This document shows positions 16,570 through 26,068 of a stretch of DNA of 46,286 bases, piece by piece. The notes beneath the pieces were generated by a model. The model ran no database searches, was not told the origin of the DNA, and worked only from the letters and a program-made list of their open reading frames with translations. Source of the DNA: Caldivirga sp. (GTDB taxonomy: Archaea > Thermoproteota > Thermoprotei > Thermoproteales > Thermocladiaceae). Each line of letters begins with the position of its first letter. Position 1 is the first letter of the stretch. The stretch spans positions 2,084 through 48,369 of the forward strand of contig NZ_JAGDXD010000068.1 of the NCBI RefSeq assembly GCF_023256255.1, given 5' to 3'. A program made the position numbers and the translations under genes.

Positions 16570-18462
16570 TTACATTTTACTCAACACTGGTATACCCAGT
16601 ATATTCATTGAGTTCTCTAGGACTATTTTAACAGCCTTAACCAACGCAAGTCTAAATTCCTTAAGCCCAGGCTCAGCATTTATGACTGGGTACTTCTCGT
16701 AGAACGTGTTGAACTCTAAGGCTAACCTATTCATGAAGCTAACTAGATTCTCTAACTTAAGATCCTCTGAAACCCTCAATAGCACCTCAGGGAATTCACC
16801 AATCATAAGTATTAAGTCACCCTCCTCTTGACTTAATGTGCTGGGTACTGTGTATTGTAATGGTTCAATACCTGCCTTACTTAGTATTGAGAATGCCCGC
16901 ACGTAAGTGTACTGTATGAATGGTCCACTATTTTGGTTCATATCCAGTACTTTACCCCAATCAAAGACTATTTGCTTACTTGGTGATACTGAAACGAAAT
17001 AGTACCTAATAGCCCCAACCGCCACTGCATAGGCAACTTCACTAGTGTTTAATCCGCCACGACTTGAGGCTATTGCCTTAACCCTCTTAACAGCATCCTC
17101 AAGGAGGCCATCAATTGTTACGGCTTGCCCCCTGCGGCTACTCATCTTTGCTTCACCTAGATTAACCATCTCGTAGGCGTAGTGCACTATACGGGATGCA
17201 TCATAACCAAGCAGCTTAAGCATGATCCTTAACTGAGCCTGCGGGTGAGTCTGCTCCACTGCAATGACCCTTATTACAGTGTTTGGGTTACAGTTGGTTA
17301 GGCACCATACGGCGTACGCCACATCCCTCGTTAAGTATAATGTGGTTCCATCACTCCTGTTTAATGTAGCTGGTGGTATGAACTTAGGTAGTTTAAGCTC
17401 ATCCCAAAGCTTAAGCTCTGAGGCGGCCTTATCGGCTCTAAATACGTATACACCATCCTTAAACTCCACGTAGCTTGGCGCTGCCTTAACCAGGTCCATT
17501 ATTATGCGTCTAGCTAAGCCACTGTAAACCGCTATTTCTGATTCCCAATCATAGGAATCGAACTTAACGTTAAATAACCTGAAGGTTTCCTCAAAACCCT
17601 TAAGGACCAGGTTAACCGCCTCCCTGACAATGCCCTTAACACCTTCATCCCCATCCTCATACGCCTTAGCCATCCTGGCAACCTCAGCATTAACGTCAAT
17701 GTTTGATAAAGACTCCACAAGGGCGTTTACAAGCTCCTTATCCTTACTTAACCAATCCGCAATAACCCCAACCCACTCGTCCCTCTCCTTAATTAACCCC
17801 CTATACTCCTCCTCACTCTTACCTTCAAGCAACTTAGTGATCCTCTGCACTTCAGCAACGGCGTTAGTGACGGAGTATATAATCCACATTACGTGGTCAG
17901 GTTTTTGACCAGCCTCAATGCGCTCCTTAGCTAACTCCCTAACTTTACTGTAGCCTAAGGCAAGGTACATTACTTGGATTCCAGTATCATCTAGGTAAAA
18001 CCTTGCTGAGACGTTATGCCCCATGAATTTAAGTAGCCTAACCAGTGAATCCCCAAGGACCATGTTCCTACAATGACCTATATGTAACGGGTGAAGCGGA
18101 TTAGCGCTAGTGTGTTCAACTATTATGTTAAGCTGCTTAATGCCTGGGACTTTACCGTAATCTGGCCCTAGGCTAATGGCTGAGTCAAGGACAAGTTTAC
18201 CGTAATTAACTAGGTTAACGTTAGCGTTCAGGAAGCCGTTAATGAATCTTAGGTCCATTAGGTAATGAGATTTAATTCCCTTAATACCCTCATTAACCTC
18301 ACTACTTAGGTTAGGTCTACTCCTAATTAAGTCATGAAGTGGAATGGATAAGTACCCGAAACCGGCTCTAGCCTTAATAACCTGTAAGTCCTCCACTCCC
18401 GTTAACTTAGCAGCAATGCCCTTAAACTCACTTATCAATGCCCTATACGGATTATACTCCAC
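16570..18462 (-). CDS. argS: Arginyl-tRNA synthetase
   Basis: This 630-residue class I synthetase attaches arginine to tRNA-Arg. It shows the HIGH signature in ANPLHPLHIGHCRNMVLGDS (about residues 116-135) and the KMSSRRG signature (about residues 436-442), with a C-terminal DALR-like anticodon-binding region. The length is typical of archaeal ArgS. Its 3' end is close to the convergent membrane-protein gene. The amidotransferase gene upstream on the same strand ends about 56 bases before its ATG. Confidence 0.97.
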   Translation of the reverse strand: MEYNPYRALISEFKGIAAKLTGVEDLQVIKARAGFGYLSIPLHDLIRSRPNLSSEVNEGIKGIKSHYLMDLRFINGFLNANVNLVNYGKLVLDSAISLGPDYGKVPGIKQLNIIVEHTSANPLHPLHIGHCRNMVLGDSLVRLLKFMGHNVSARFYLDDTGIQVMYLALGYSKVRELAKERIEAGQKPDHVMWIIYSVTNAVAEVQRITKLLEGKSEEEYRGLIKERDEWVGVIADWLSKDKELVNALVESLSNIDVNAEVARMAKAYEDGDEGVKGIVREAVNLVLKGFEETFRLFNVKFDSYDWESEIAVYSGLARRIIMDLVKAAPSYVEFKDGVYVFRADKAASELKLWDELKLPKFIPPATLNRSDGTTLYLTRDVAYAVWCLTNCNPNTVIRVIAVEQTHPQAQLRIMLKLLGYDASRIVHYAYEMVNLGEAKMSSRRGQAVTIDGLLEDAVKRVKAIASSRGGLNTSEVAYAVAVGAIRYYFVSVSPSKQIVFDWGKVLDMNQNSGPFIQYTYVRAFSILSKAGIEPLQYTVPSTLSQEEGDLILMIGEFPEVLLRVSEDLKLENLVSFMNRLALEFNTFYEKYPVINAEPGLKEFRLALVKAVKIVLENSMNILGIPVLSKM

Positions 18463-18518
18463 TAGGGCGTAGTCATTGCAAGGCTAAAAACATTTCCTCC
18501 AGCTAAGAAGACCCTTGC

Positions 18519-19355
18519 CTAAGCCTCCTCACAGTTAATGCTACTTAAGCTTAGCTTACATAGTATTAATTCACTACCCTTAGGTTCAATCTCCTCAGCA
18601 GTGCCATTACCTAGGCCATAAGCCTTAATAAGTGTACTGGATGCCATGACTACACCTAGGCTTGATTTAATCATAAACAAGTTATAGTACTTTCTCCTCC
18701 TCTCATTGTTTAAAACACTTGAACTATACATTAATGTTACGTATACCTCAATGTCGCTTGGCTTAATGAGTAGGAAACCTGCGTTTAAAGCTGACTTAAG
18801 CCAATCACCATTCCTAATTAAGCCCGCTAACTTACTTAGCGCATACCCTAAATCACTAGCATCATCGTAAATCCTGGCCAGTAACTGGGCTAATACGTAG
18901 GTGTCATTCATTAACTCAACCTTAAGCTTAACGCCGTACCTGCTCTTTAAGTATTCATAAACCTTAAACTTATCTACAACACCATTATGAACAACGTACA
19001 ATTCCCCATCATTAACCTGCGCATTAACAGGATGCACAGTAACTGTACTTACAACATTCTTATCATCAGCATTAAGCACATGCATAACACCACTGTAGAC
19101 CACACCCATCGATTGGGTTAATGATTCAAGCACCATATTGAAGCTTGGGTCATCATAAATGGGTTTAGCAGCCCTATACAACGTGAGTTTACCATCCCTG
19201 GGATTACCCTGTATTACCGCTAAACCCCACCCATCACTATGAGTAACGACGCCACTGGGCCCCATTGGGTCTGCTTTTGCAGCTTCCTTAAGCTTAAGTA
19301 AGGTCTCCTTAACTAAATTAGGGTCACTTACTACTAAGGCTGCGAACCTACACAT
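18519..19355 (-). CDS. Class II glutamine amidotransferase (YafJ-like)
   Basis: The 278-residue protein begins MCRFAALVV. The Cys at position 2 is the N-terminal nucleophile of Ntn-type amidotransferases once Met is removed. Later blocks such as SDGWGLAVIQ (about residues 40-49) and VHPVNAQVNDGELYVVHNG (about residues 90-108) fit the GATase_4/YafJ group. No synthetase domain is fused, so the acceptor of the ammonia is unknown. A TATA-like CTTATAAAG lies about 26 bases before the ATG, so the message is leaderless. Confidence 0.9.
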   Translation of the reverse strand: MCRFAALVVSDPNLVKETLLKLKEAAKADPMGPSGVVTHSDGWGLAVIQGNPRDGKLTLYRAAKPIYDDPSFNMVLESLTQSMGVVYSGVMHVLNADDKNVVSTVTVHPVNAQVNDGELYVVHNGVVDKFKVYEYLKSRYGVKLKVELMNDTYVLAQLLARIYDDASDLGYALSKLAGLIRNGDWLKSALNAGFLLIKPSDIEVYVTLMYSSSVLNNERRRKYYNLFMIKSSLGVVMASSTLIKAYGLGNGTAEEIEPKGSELILCKLSLSSINCEEA

Positions 19356-19487
19356 AGTTACTTAACTAACGTTAAACCTTTATAAGTAGTACACATAACA
19401 TGCATTACACCTATATGTGGGGTTTAGGTTAAGTTGAGAAGGCGTAGGCTTAATGCTTAAATACCTTTAACTATTTGTTAAGAATTA

Positions 19488-20480
19488 ATGAGTAATCTAA
19501 GGATTGTGGTATATGGCTTAGGCCCCATAGGTCAATTAATAACTAAAGTGGCGTTAGAGAGAGGAATGGAGGTCACTGGGGCAATAGATATTGACCCCAG
19601 TAAGGTTGGTAAGGATATTGGTGAAGTATTGGGTTTAGGTAAGAGTGTGGGTATTAAGGTTGAAAGTGATGCCGATAAGGTATTATCAAGCTCAAGACCC
19701 GATGTTGTACTTCACTCCACTGGCACATGGCTTGATAGGGTTTACCCACAGTTAGTTAAGGCAATTAAAGTCGGCGCCGACGTGGTATCCACATGTGAGA
19801 CGTTGGCATGGCCGTGGTACAGGTATCCTGACTTAGCTGAGTTAATAGATAGTTACGCTAAGAGCCATGACTCAACCGTACTTGGTGCTGGAGTTAATCC
19901 AGGTTTCATCTTCGATGCATTACCAGCAGTATTATCCATAACACTGGTGAGGCTTAATAAGATAAGCATTATTAGGTCACTTAATGCCGCCGAAAGGAGA
20001 CAGTCATTCCAGAGGAAAATTGGCTTAGGAATGACTCCTAGTCAATTTAAGGAAGCGTTAAGTAGAGGGGAAATAACTGCACATGTTGGCTTCGCTGAAT
20101 CCATATTACTTACTGCAAGCATCATTGGTATTAACCTCACTGAGGTTAAGGAGAACCAGGAGGCCATAATAGCTGATAAGCATTATGAAACCCAGTACTT
20201 TAAGATTGAGCCTGGCCAAGTCCGTGGCGTTGATGGTTACGGGGTTGGGTTAGTTAATGGTCATGAAGTCATTAAGGTTGAATTAAGGGCATGTGTCGCC
20301 TGTGAGGATTATGAGGAGGTTAGTCTTGAAGGTGAACCAACCATAACCTGGAGGAGTAGTGGAACACCAGGTGATCCAGCTACCGCTGCCGTTGTTGTTA
20401 ATCTAGCTGATAGGGTCACCGAGGCTAGGCCTGGTTTAATAACTCTTAAAGACTTAATAAAATACTCATACAGTTGGTAA
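19488..20480 (+). CDS. 2,4-diaminopentanoate dehydrogenase-like oxidoreductase
   Basis: The 330-residue protein has an N-terminal Rossmann fold (RIVVYGLGPIGQL, about residues 5-17) and DapB-like architecture. The segment STCETLAWPWYRYPDLAEL and the loop VLGAGVNPGFIFDALP (about residues 128-143) are typical of the 2,4-diaminopentanoate dehydrogenase group. True DapB proteins are shorter. The enzyme probably acts on an amino acid in an NAD(P)-dependent step; the substrate is not certain. A CTTAAATA (19456-19463) is 28 bases before the ATG. Confidence 0.85.
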   Translation: MSNLRIVVYGLGPIGQLITKVALERGMEVTGAIDIDPSKVGKDIGEVLGLGKSVGIKVESDADKVLSSSRPDVVLHSTGTWLDRVYPQLVKAIKVGADVVSTCETLAWPWYRYPDLAELIDSYAKSHDSTVLGAGVNPGFIFDALPAVLSITLVRLNKISIIRSLNAAERRQSFQRKIGLGMTPSQFKEALSRGEITAHVGFAESILLTASIIGINLTEVKENQEAIIADKHYETQYFKIEPGQVRGVDGYGVGLVNGHEVIKVELRACVACEDYEEVSLEGEPTITWRSSGTPGDPATAAVVVNLADRVTEARPGLITLKDLIKYSYSW

Positions 20481-20543
20481 AGTTCCGTTAAATAATAATC
20501 AAGCTTAGGCGCTTAGCCGCTCCTCATGCATTGGATTATGTTA

Positions 20544-21797
20544 TTAGATGAATTTTAAGTAAGCATAGTAAATGCCTGCATTAACTAGTGTTACTGGAAT
20601 ACCGTAAAGTAGGAATTCAATGTAACTGAAACGTGGACCCCCTCTCTTCTCACTTGCCTGCAGTATTATTATGTTACTTGCCGCGCCTATTAACGTTAAG
20701 TTACCTGCTATTGTGCTTGCCGCTGCTAAGGCAACCCAATCATTAACATTCCCTGGCCCAACACCTAGGCTTGACATTAGGGGTAAGTATAAGGCCACCA
20801 TGGGTACATTACTAATGACTTGGCTCAACAGTATGCTTGCGGCAAAAATACCCCAGAGAGTTGTGGGTGCTGGTAATGCATGCGCCAGGTAACTTAAAAC
20901 ACCTGAAGTATACGCACCCTCACTCACTATGAATAAGGCCATGAAGAATACCAGCGTCTGCCAATCCACATTACTTAAGACCTCCCCCCTCCTACTGCTT
21001 AATGCGTACACGACAGTTGCCCCAATTAACGCAACTAATGCTGCATTTAGGTTTAGGCCAACTAAATCTGACGCAACAAGCACTGCAACAATAAGGATGA
21101 GCATTATTAACGCTAGGTTAGATAAGGCTGGGTCACTTAAACTTATGCTTAGACTCTTAACCTCTAAGTCATCCATGGCGCTCCTCCTGAAGAGGACAAG
21201 CATTAAGGCATATGTTACTGCTAGGTTAATTAATGTTGGTATCGCTAAGTACATGATGAAACTTACAAATGGCCTAGGTATCCCCGATTCAATTGCTATG
21301 AGAAGGTTTTGCGGGTTGCCAATCGGCATCATTACTGAACCTATGGTGACTCCATATGCAAGCGCATAGAGGAGGGGCTTAACATCAATGTTATTCGCCG
21401 CCTTACCACTTTCAATAATCATAGGCGTGAAACTGGCCGCTAATCCATCGTTGGAAATAACCATGCTTAATACTGCTGATGATAGGAATACTTTACCTAT
21501 TAGGTTATACATTTTCCTGCTTGATGATACAAGCCTGTAGGCCACGTAGGATAGGAAGCCGCTAACCTCAAGTGCTGATGCTATTGTGAACAGCGAGAAA
21601 AGGAATATTATTACGTCCAGGTTAATTGAACTTAAGGCTTCACTAGGGGTTACGACTCCTGTACCTATCATTATTGATGCACCAATTAGCATAGCTACCC
21701 ATGCCGGCACATCAAACCTTCTCGACACTCCCCTTAACACTATTAGGCTGTATGTTGTCAGTAATGCGATTGACGCGGCAATAAACCTATACTCCAT
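20544..21797 (-). CDS. SLC13/ArsB-type anion permease
   Basis: This 417-residue protein is almost entirely hydrophobic, with about 11-12 membrane segments in two similar halves. The conserved helical loops include SNDGLAASFTPMI (about residue 115) and a matching LLSQVISNVPMVALYLPLM in the second half. That layout is typical of the ion-transporter superfamily covering ArsB and SLC13 proteins, which move arsenite, sulfate, phosphate or dicarboxylates. The ion cannot be assigned. Upstream are a strong Shine-Dalgarno (GGAGGTG, eight bases before the ATG) and a TATA-like GTTTATAAG. Confidence 0.85.
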   Translation of the reverse strand: MEYRFIAASIALLTTYSLIVLRGVSRRFDVPAWVAMLIGASIMIGTGVVTPSEALSSINLDVIIFLFSLFTIASALEVSGFLSYVAYRLVSSSRKMYNLIGKVFLSSAVLSMVISNDGLAASFTPMIIESGKAANNIDVKPLLYALAYGVTIGSVMMPIGNPQNLLIAIESGIPRPFVSFIMYLAIPTLINLAVTYALMLVLFRRSAMDDLEVKSLSISLSDPALSNLALIMLILIVAVLVASDLVGLNLNAALVALIGATVVYALSSRRGEVLSNVDWQTLVFFMALFIVSEGAYTSGVLSYLAHALPAPTTLWGIFAASILLSQVISNVPMVALYLPLMSSLGVGPGNVNDWVALAAASTIAGNLTLIGAASNIIILQASEKRGGPRFSYIEFLLYGIPVTLVNAGIYYAYLKFI

Positions 21798-21852
21798 GGT
21801 GAGGCACCTCCTATGCGCGTCTCTTATAAACCTATGCCTACTACCTCATGAT

Positions 21853-22089
21853 TCAATACGACGCCGTGGCCTTACCCTTTAACAGTGAGTATAGGAAGTC
21901 TAATGCGCTTGACCAGTCTAATACATCGTCATCATAATCAACATGCTTCATTAGTATAATCCTCTTACGAATAGTAACGCTTAGGTTACATTTATCGCAG
22001 TATAACTGGACATGCTTATTATATTCCCTTAACGTGAGTTTATTACCGCATCGGGGGCAGTCTAGCGTTAATTTCAATTCAAAGGCCAT
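21853..22089 (-). CDS. Small zinc-ribbon protein
   Basis: The 78-residue protein has a zinc ribbon with two Cys pairs (CPRCGNKL, about residues 14-21, and CDKCN, about 34-38). An acidic helical tail follows (VDYDDDVLDWSSALDFLYSL). It is probably a small nucleic-acid or protein adaptor, with no specific function recognised. It lies just upstream of the permease gene on the same strand with about 55 bases between them. Confidence 0.75.
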   Translation of the reverse strand: MAFELKLTLDCPRCGNKLTLREYNKHVQLYCDKCNLSVTIRKRIILMKHVDYDDDVLDWSSALDFLYSLLKGKATASY

Positions 22090-22174
22090 CGGCTTTAAAT
22101 TCCGGCTTAGAGTTTATCAGGTTATTAGTTATTTTAAACACTATATTGAAATACACTTAAATCACCTAAGCCAT

Positions 22175-22297
22175 GTGAATAAGTACACTAATAGTTTTAG
22201 GGATAACCCATGGATAGTGATAATTAAGGAGCACCCAACCAACGCTGAAAGGCTTAAGCATTATGGAGTAAGAATTAGACAGGTAGCTTCAAATTAA
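22175..22297 (+). CDS. Possible small protein (40 aa), GTG start
   Basis: A GTG at 22175 opens a 40-residue frame ending LKHYGVRIRQVASN, with the segment DNPWIVIIKEHPTNAER that looks protein-like. The frame is also open further upstream but there overlaps the zinc-ribbon gene on the other strand. No family is recognised and the start is uncertain. TATA-like elements upstream are not at the ideal distance. Confidence 0.3.
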   Translation: MNKYTNSFRDNPWIVIIKEHPTNAERLKHYGVRIRQVASN

Positions 22298-22307
22298 GAA
22301 ATTAACA

Positions 22308-22928
22308 TTAATACATGAATAATTGCTTCCTTTCATCTATCTTAAGGAACAATATTACTAATGGCTGCTGGGTTTTAGCAATATCATTAACTCTTGAAAC
22401 TACGTATGATAATAGTGTTGGGTCATTATCCTTAATCATTTGATTAACCCTTGAGACACCATATAAGTCCACTAACTCCTTTAGGAATTGTACGGTTAAG
22501 TAATTGGATACTGCATCAATGCCGCATATTTCATTATTCTCAACAAGAGCCCTCCTAATTAACCTACTCATCTTCCCAATCTCCCTCTTACCTAAAAGCT
22601 TTAAGTCATCAATTGATTCCGTACCCTGATCCTCCTGACTCTCACGGAACATTAACTTAACTCTCTGCCTCCACTTAACAACCCACAATTCAATCCACTC
22701 ATTCACAAACCTCTTTAAATCCCCATTTCTATAGAGTCTGCATAAGTAGTTTAGTGACCTGCTTCCGTGAAGTGTTCTAACGTATATTATGAAGTCATCC
22801 TTGGCGAATGAGGCTAGTACCCTAGTTTCATTTGGGTTAATGTTTTGAATACCATTAACTAAACCATCAATCAACAATTGGTTCACTAAACCTTCCAGTT
22901 CACCTTTATCACATGTTTGGGGTTCCAC
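22308..22928 (-). CDS. Hypothetical helical protein
   Basis: The 206-residue protein begins with GTG at 22928 behind a good Shine-Dalgarno (AGAGGAGG). It is rich in charged residues and predicted to be mainly helical, with a segment like FVNEWIELWVVKWRQRVKL (about residues 74-92) and a helical C-terminal region. There are no membrane segments and no recognised domain. The Shine-Dalgarno lies in one arm of a 7-bp inverted repeat (22938-22960), which could affect translation. Confidence 0.7.
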   Translation of the reverse strand: MEPQTCDKGELEGLVNQLLIDGLVNGIQNINPNETRVLASFAKDDFIIYVRTLHGSRSLNYLCRLYRNGDLKRFVNEWIELWVVKWRQRVKLMFRESQEDQGTESIDDLKLLGKREIGKMSRLIRRALVENNEICGIDAVSNYLTVQFLKELVDLYGVSRVNQMIKDNDPTLLSYVVSRVNDIAKTQQPLVILFLKIDERKQLFMY

Positions 22929-22937
22929 AGTTCCCGC

Positions 22938-22960
22938 CTCCTCTTTAGAATTCAGAGGAG
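22938..22960 (-). promoter_or_regulatory. Inverted repeat containing the Shine-Dalgarno
   Basis: A perfect 7-bp inverted repeat (CTCCTCT...AGAGGAG) surrounds a 9-base spacer containing GAATTC. On the minus strand the second arm is the Shine-Dalgarno of the gene starting at 22928. If it forms a hairpin in the mRNA it would hide the ribosome binding site. It could instead be a DNA operator. Confidence 0.5.
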
Positions 22961-23052
22961 AGGGTGTTAATAAAGGTTATTCAGTGTTTAGCTATTAAGC
23001 TCTATTTAGGCCGCGGAAATACGTAAAAATATTTACTAAGTTAAGTAAAGTT

Positions 23053-24786
23053 TCATAATGAACCTGTAAGCCCTAAGCTCCCCTTACCTAGTTCACTCAT
23101 AACCATGTCTATCACTAGTGTTGACCAACCGAAATCAGGGGCGCCCATTGGCTCCCCATTACTACTATTATAATTCTCGCTGCAAGTCATTGATTTACCC
23201 ATTACTTCAAGAACCTTATTAAGCAGCCTAGACGCCTCATTATAGTAACCATAGTTCCTTAACCCATGATACGTGAACCACACTAGGTTAATCCATGACC
23301 TACCCCTCCAGTAGCCTGCTGGGTCATAGGTTGGTTCATCAGCGCTTACGCTTGGTAATGGGAACATGGTCCAAAACTCCCTTGGATTGAACAAATGCAC
23401 CACTAGTTTCTCAGCCTGCTCACCAGTGGCTATCCCACTAAATAGTGTTAGGAAGGCTGCAGGTGTCTTAACCCTGATTAACTCATGGTTTTCCTCATAA
23501 ACGTCATAAAAGAAGCCGTCTTCATTATTCCACATGATTCTCCTAATTGCCCTAGCGGTTTCATCAGCCAATTCATCATAGTAGTTAGCCGCCTTAACTT
23601 CACCAAGTCTTCTAGCCAACTTAGCGATTATTCTTCTTTGAAGGTAAATTAAGCTATTTAAATCAACAGCCTCAATAGGGGCCATTGTTAATTTCCCATA
23701 CTTCCCATACCGCTGCGGATTCTCATTAAACCTCCTGGTTGCTTCATCCCACCTAGGGCTATTGTCCCACCCGCTTTCCAATGGATCAAAGTAGGAGTAC
23801 AAGTAGTCTGAATCCCCATCCCTTTGACTCCTGAACCATTCATCATACTTCATTAACGCATTAATAGCCCTCTTAGCGAAATCATCATCCCACTTCACTG
23901 ATAAAACCCTATCAACGGCTACAGCCAACACCGGGGGTTGGGTTGTCCAAGGTGAGTAATCATCAATACCCCAGAAGGATTTACACGCCTCCTTAGACAT
24001 GAATATCTCATGCGGAATCCTACCATCAGGCTTCTGATTAGTAAACAAATTCTCCAACTCCTCCATAGCCATGTTAACGTCGTAGTGGCTGAGGACTATT
24101 GAATGAAATGAGGAGTCCCAAAGCCATTGATGCTTGAAAACGTACTTACTAGGCATGTTAAAAGGCTTCCTTAAGGCTTGGTGATTAGGTACACTGCACC
24201 TATTAGTTAATATCACGTACCAGCATAGTTTAATTAAATCATCTCCATTAACATTGCTCATTAATGTGCTTAACCATAGTCTTCTCTTAGACTCAACCTG
24301 TGATTCATCGCTAAGTGCCTTATCAATATCATTAACTTGATCACCCCCTGCCGTAACTACTCTTAATTCACCATTAATGTTAATAGTCACTGCGAATCCA
24401 TTATCCAGTACCTTTAAGTTAAGGGGTTGATTAGACTTAATTCTCATGAACCCACCCTCATGTTTAACATTAATTGAACCATCACTCAATTCACTAATAC
24501 CACCAAAGCCCCTTACCTTGAACTCACCTTGAATGATCCCCCTATAGCCTCTTACAACATATACTGCTAAATCACCATACACTGAGGTGAATTCAAAAGA
24601 ACCATTACTCCAGTACCTCCTAATTCCCCCGAAATCCCAGTAGCTCCTAAGCAATGTAGCGTTACTACCCCTTAATTCACCCTCAACGTATTCTCCGTAA
24701 AATAACTTGCTTAACCCTATGCCTGTATTACTCATTATTATTGATGTAATGTTACCTGAGATTTCAAACTTATTACTAATCCTCAT
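23053..24786 (-). CDS. GH63-type glucosidase (mannosyl-oligosaccharide glucosidase-like)
   Basis: The 577-residue protein has an N-terminal beta-rich part and an (alpha/alpha)-barrel with HQWLWDSSFHS (about residue 220) and LESGWDNSPRWD (about residues 332-343). In the latter, the Asp after GW is the expected general acid of GH63 enzymes. YWRGRSWINLVWF (about residues 485-497) is another hallmark. The C-terminal end contains GEPMGAPDFGWS. Such enzymes cleave alpha-linked glucose from oligosaccharides; the natural substrate is unknown. There is no signal peptide. It follows the LutB-like gene by 14 bases, so the two are probably cotranscribed. Confidence 0.88.
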   Translation of the reverse strand: MRISNKFEISGNITSIIMSNTGIGLSKLFYGEYVEGELRGSNATLLRSYWDFGGIRRYWSNGSFEFTSVYGDLAVYVVRGYRGIIQGEFKVRGFGGISELSDGSINVKHEGGFMRIKSNQPLNLKVLDNGFAVTININGELRVVTAGGDQVNDIDKALSDESQVESKRRLWLSTLMSNVNGDDLIKLCWYVILTNRCSVPNHQALRKPFNMPSKYVFKHQWLWDSSFHSIVLSHYDVNMAMEELENLFTNQKPDGRIPHEIFMSKEACKSFWGIDDYSPWTTQPPVLAVAVDRVLSVKWDDDFAKRAINALMKYDEWFRSQRDGDSDYLYSYFDPLESGWDNSPRWDEATRRFNENPQRYGKYGKLTMAPIEAVDLNSLIYLQRRIIAKLARRLGEVKAANYYDELADETARAIRRIMWNNEDGFFYDVYEENHELIRVKTPAAFLTLFSGIATGEQAEKLVVHLFNPREFWTMFPLPSVSADEPTYDPAGYWRGRSWINLVWFTYHGLRNYGYYNEASRLLNKVLEVMGKSMTCSENYNSSNGEPMGAPDFGWSTLVIDMVMSELGKGSLGLTGSL

Positions 24787-24800
24787 GCATCAACACCCCT

Positions 24801-25949
24801 TCACCGCTTAGCCACTAACCTAACGTACCTTGCCTTAATCCCCTGTATTATTTCAGGAATATTAATCTTCATTGGGCATGCTTCACGACATGTACCCGCA
24901 TGCATACATAACATTGCATGTGGGCCAGCCTTCTCAATACCGTAAACCACGGCTGTCCACATAACCCCCATTGGCCCCACGTAGGGGGATTCACCCCATG
25001 AACCATCTAGTGCCCTGTAGACCGGGCAGTGGAAGTGGCACCTACCACACCTAACGCAGAGTAGCGTCTCCCAAAGTAAGTCATCCTTAGATGCCTTTAA
25101 TCTACCATTATCGAGGAGGACCACGTGAACCTCCCTGGGACCATGAGATGGGGAAACCCTGGTCTGCTCAACATCAGCTGTGGTTGATGGTCCAGCAACT
25201 AAGTTAACGTACGTTGGTGGGTAAAGTCCAGCATAGGCGCTTTGAACCATAACCTCCATGAAGGCGTGGTGCAGGGTTGGCACTATCTTATCAATGCCCG
25301 TTAAAACTATGTGCACCGGTGGTGATACGGTAGTGAACCTTATGTTACCCTCATTCTCAATCAGTAGCACAGCCCCAGTGTCAGCAGCAACCGCATTTGC
25401 CCCAGTTATCCCAAAGTTAGCCCTGAAGAACTTATCCCTTAAGAACCTCCTAGCGGCCTGCGCTATTTCAGATGGATCAGCCTTAACATCAACACCCAGC
25501 TTCTCCTTAATAACCCTGGCAGCCCTCTCCCTAGTCATGTGCAGTGCAGGGGCGACTATGTGAGTTGGCTTATCCCCAGTTAACTGAAGTAGGAATTCAC
25601 CTAGGTCTGTTTCCCAAACCTCATTACCAATACTGATTAAGTACTCCCTAAGCCCGATTTCATTACCAACCATTGTCTTACCTAGGACTATAACATTACC
25701 CTTACCTACAATGCCACTTATTATCCTTCTGGCTTCATCGCCATCCCTTGCAAAGTAGGCCTTAGCGCCTATGGCTTCAATAGACTTAATAGTCTTATCT
25801 ACGTAGTACTCTAAGTTTCTAATAACCTCCTCCTTAGCCTTCCTAAGCTCCTTAGCTAACTCAGTTACGTAAGGGTATTTATCAAGGATATTCATGGTTC
25901 TAGGCACGTTAGCATCAACGGCTCTTCTAATAGCTTCATCATACTCCAT
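24801..25949 (-). CDS. LutB/LldF-like LUD-domain iron-sulfur protein
   Basis: The 382-residue protein has a LUD domain (about residues 60-270), including the typical NFGITGANAVAADTGAVLLI. Two 4Fe-4S ferredoxin-type motifs follow in the C-terminal part (CVRCGRCHFHCP, about 290-301, and CMHAGTCREACP, about 345-356). Bacterial LutB works in lactate oxidation with LutA and LutC. No LutA- or LutC-like gene is beside it here, and it is shorter than LutB. The neighbour downstream is a GH63-type enzyme. Its physiological partner remains open. Confidence 0.9.
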   Translation of the reverse strand: MEYDEAIRRAVDANVPRTMNILDKYPYVTELAKELRKAKEEVIRNLEYYVDKTIKSIEAIGAKAYFARDGDEARRIISGIVGKGNVIVLGKTMVGNEIGLREYLISIGNEVWETDLGEFLLQLTGDKPTHIVAPALHMTRERAARVIKEKLGVDVKADPSEIAQAARRFLRDKFFRANFGITGANAVAADTGAVLLIENEGNIRFTTVSPPVHIVLTGIDKIVPTLHHAFMEVMVQSAYAGLYPPTYVNLVAGPSTTADVEQTRVSPSHGPREVHVVLLDNGRLKASKDDLLWETLLCVRCGRCHFHCPVYRALDGSWGESPYVGPMGVMWTAVVYGIEKAGPHAMLCMHAGTCREACPMKINIPEIIQGIKARYVRLVAKR

Positions 25950-26068
25950 TACACACCACTAAGTAGCCTATCTAATTAGCCTTTTAAGTACTCCATATGC
26001 AATTCAATGGAGCTTAAAAGCCGCAGTACACTTGGAATGCTTAAAAATCGACAGTAGGAAGAAAATCA

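Noticed and set aside
22034-22174. Upstream extension of the small plus-strand frame ending at 22297
   Set aside because: It would overlap the zinc-ribbon gene on the other strand, which has clear Cys pairs.
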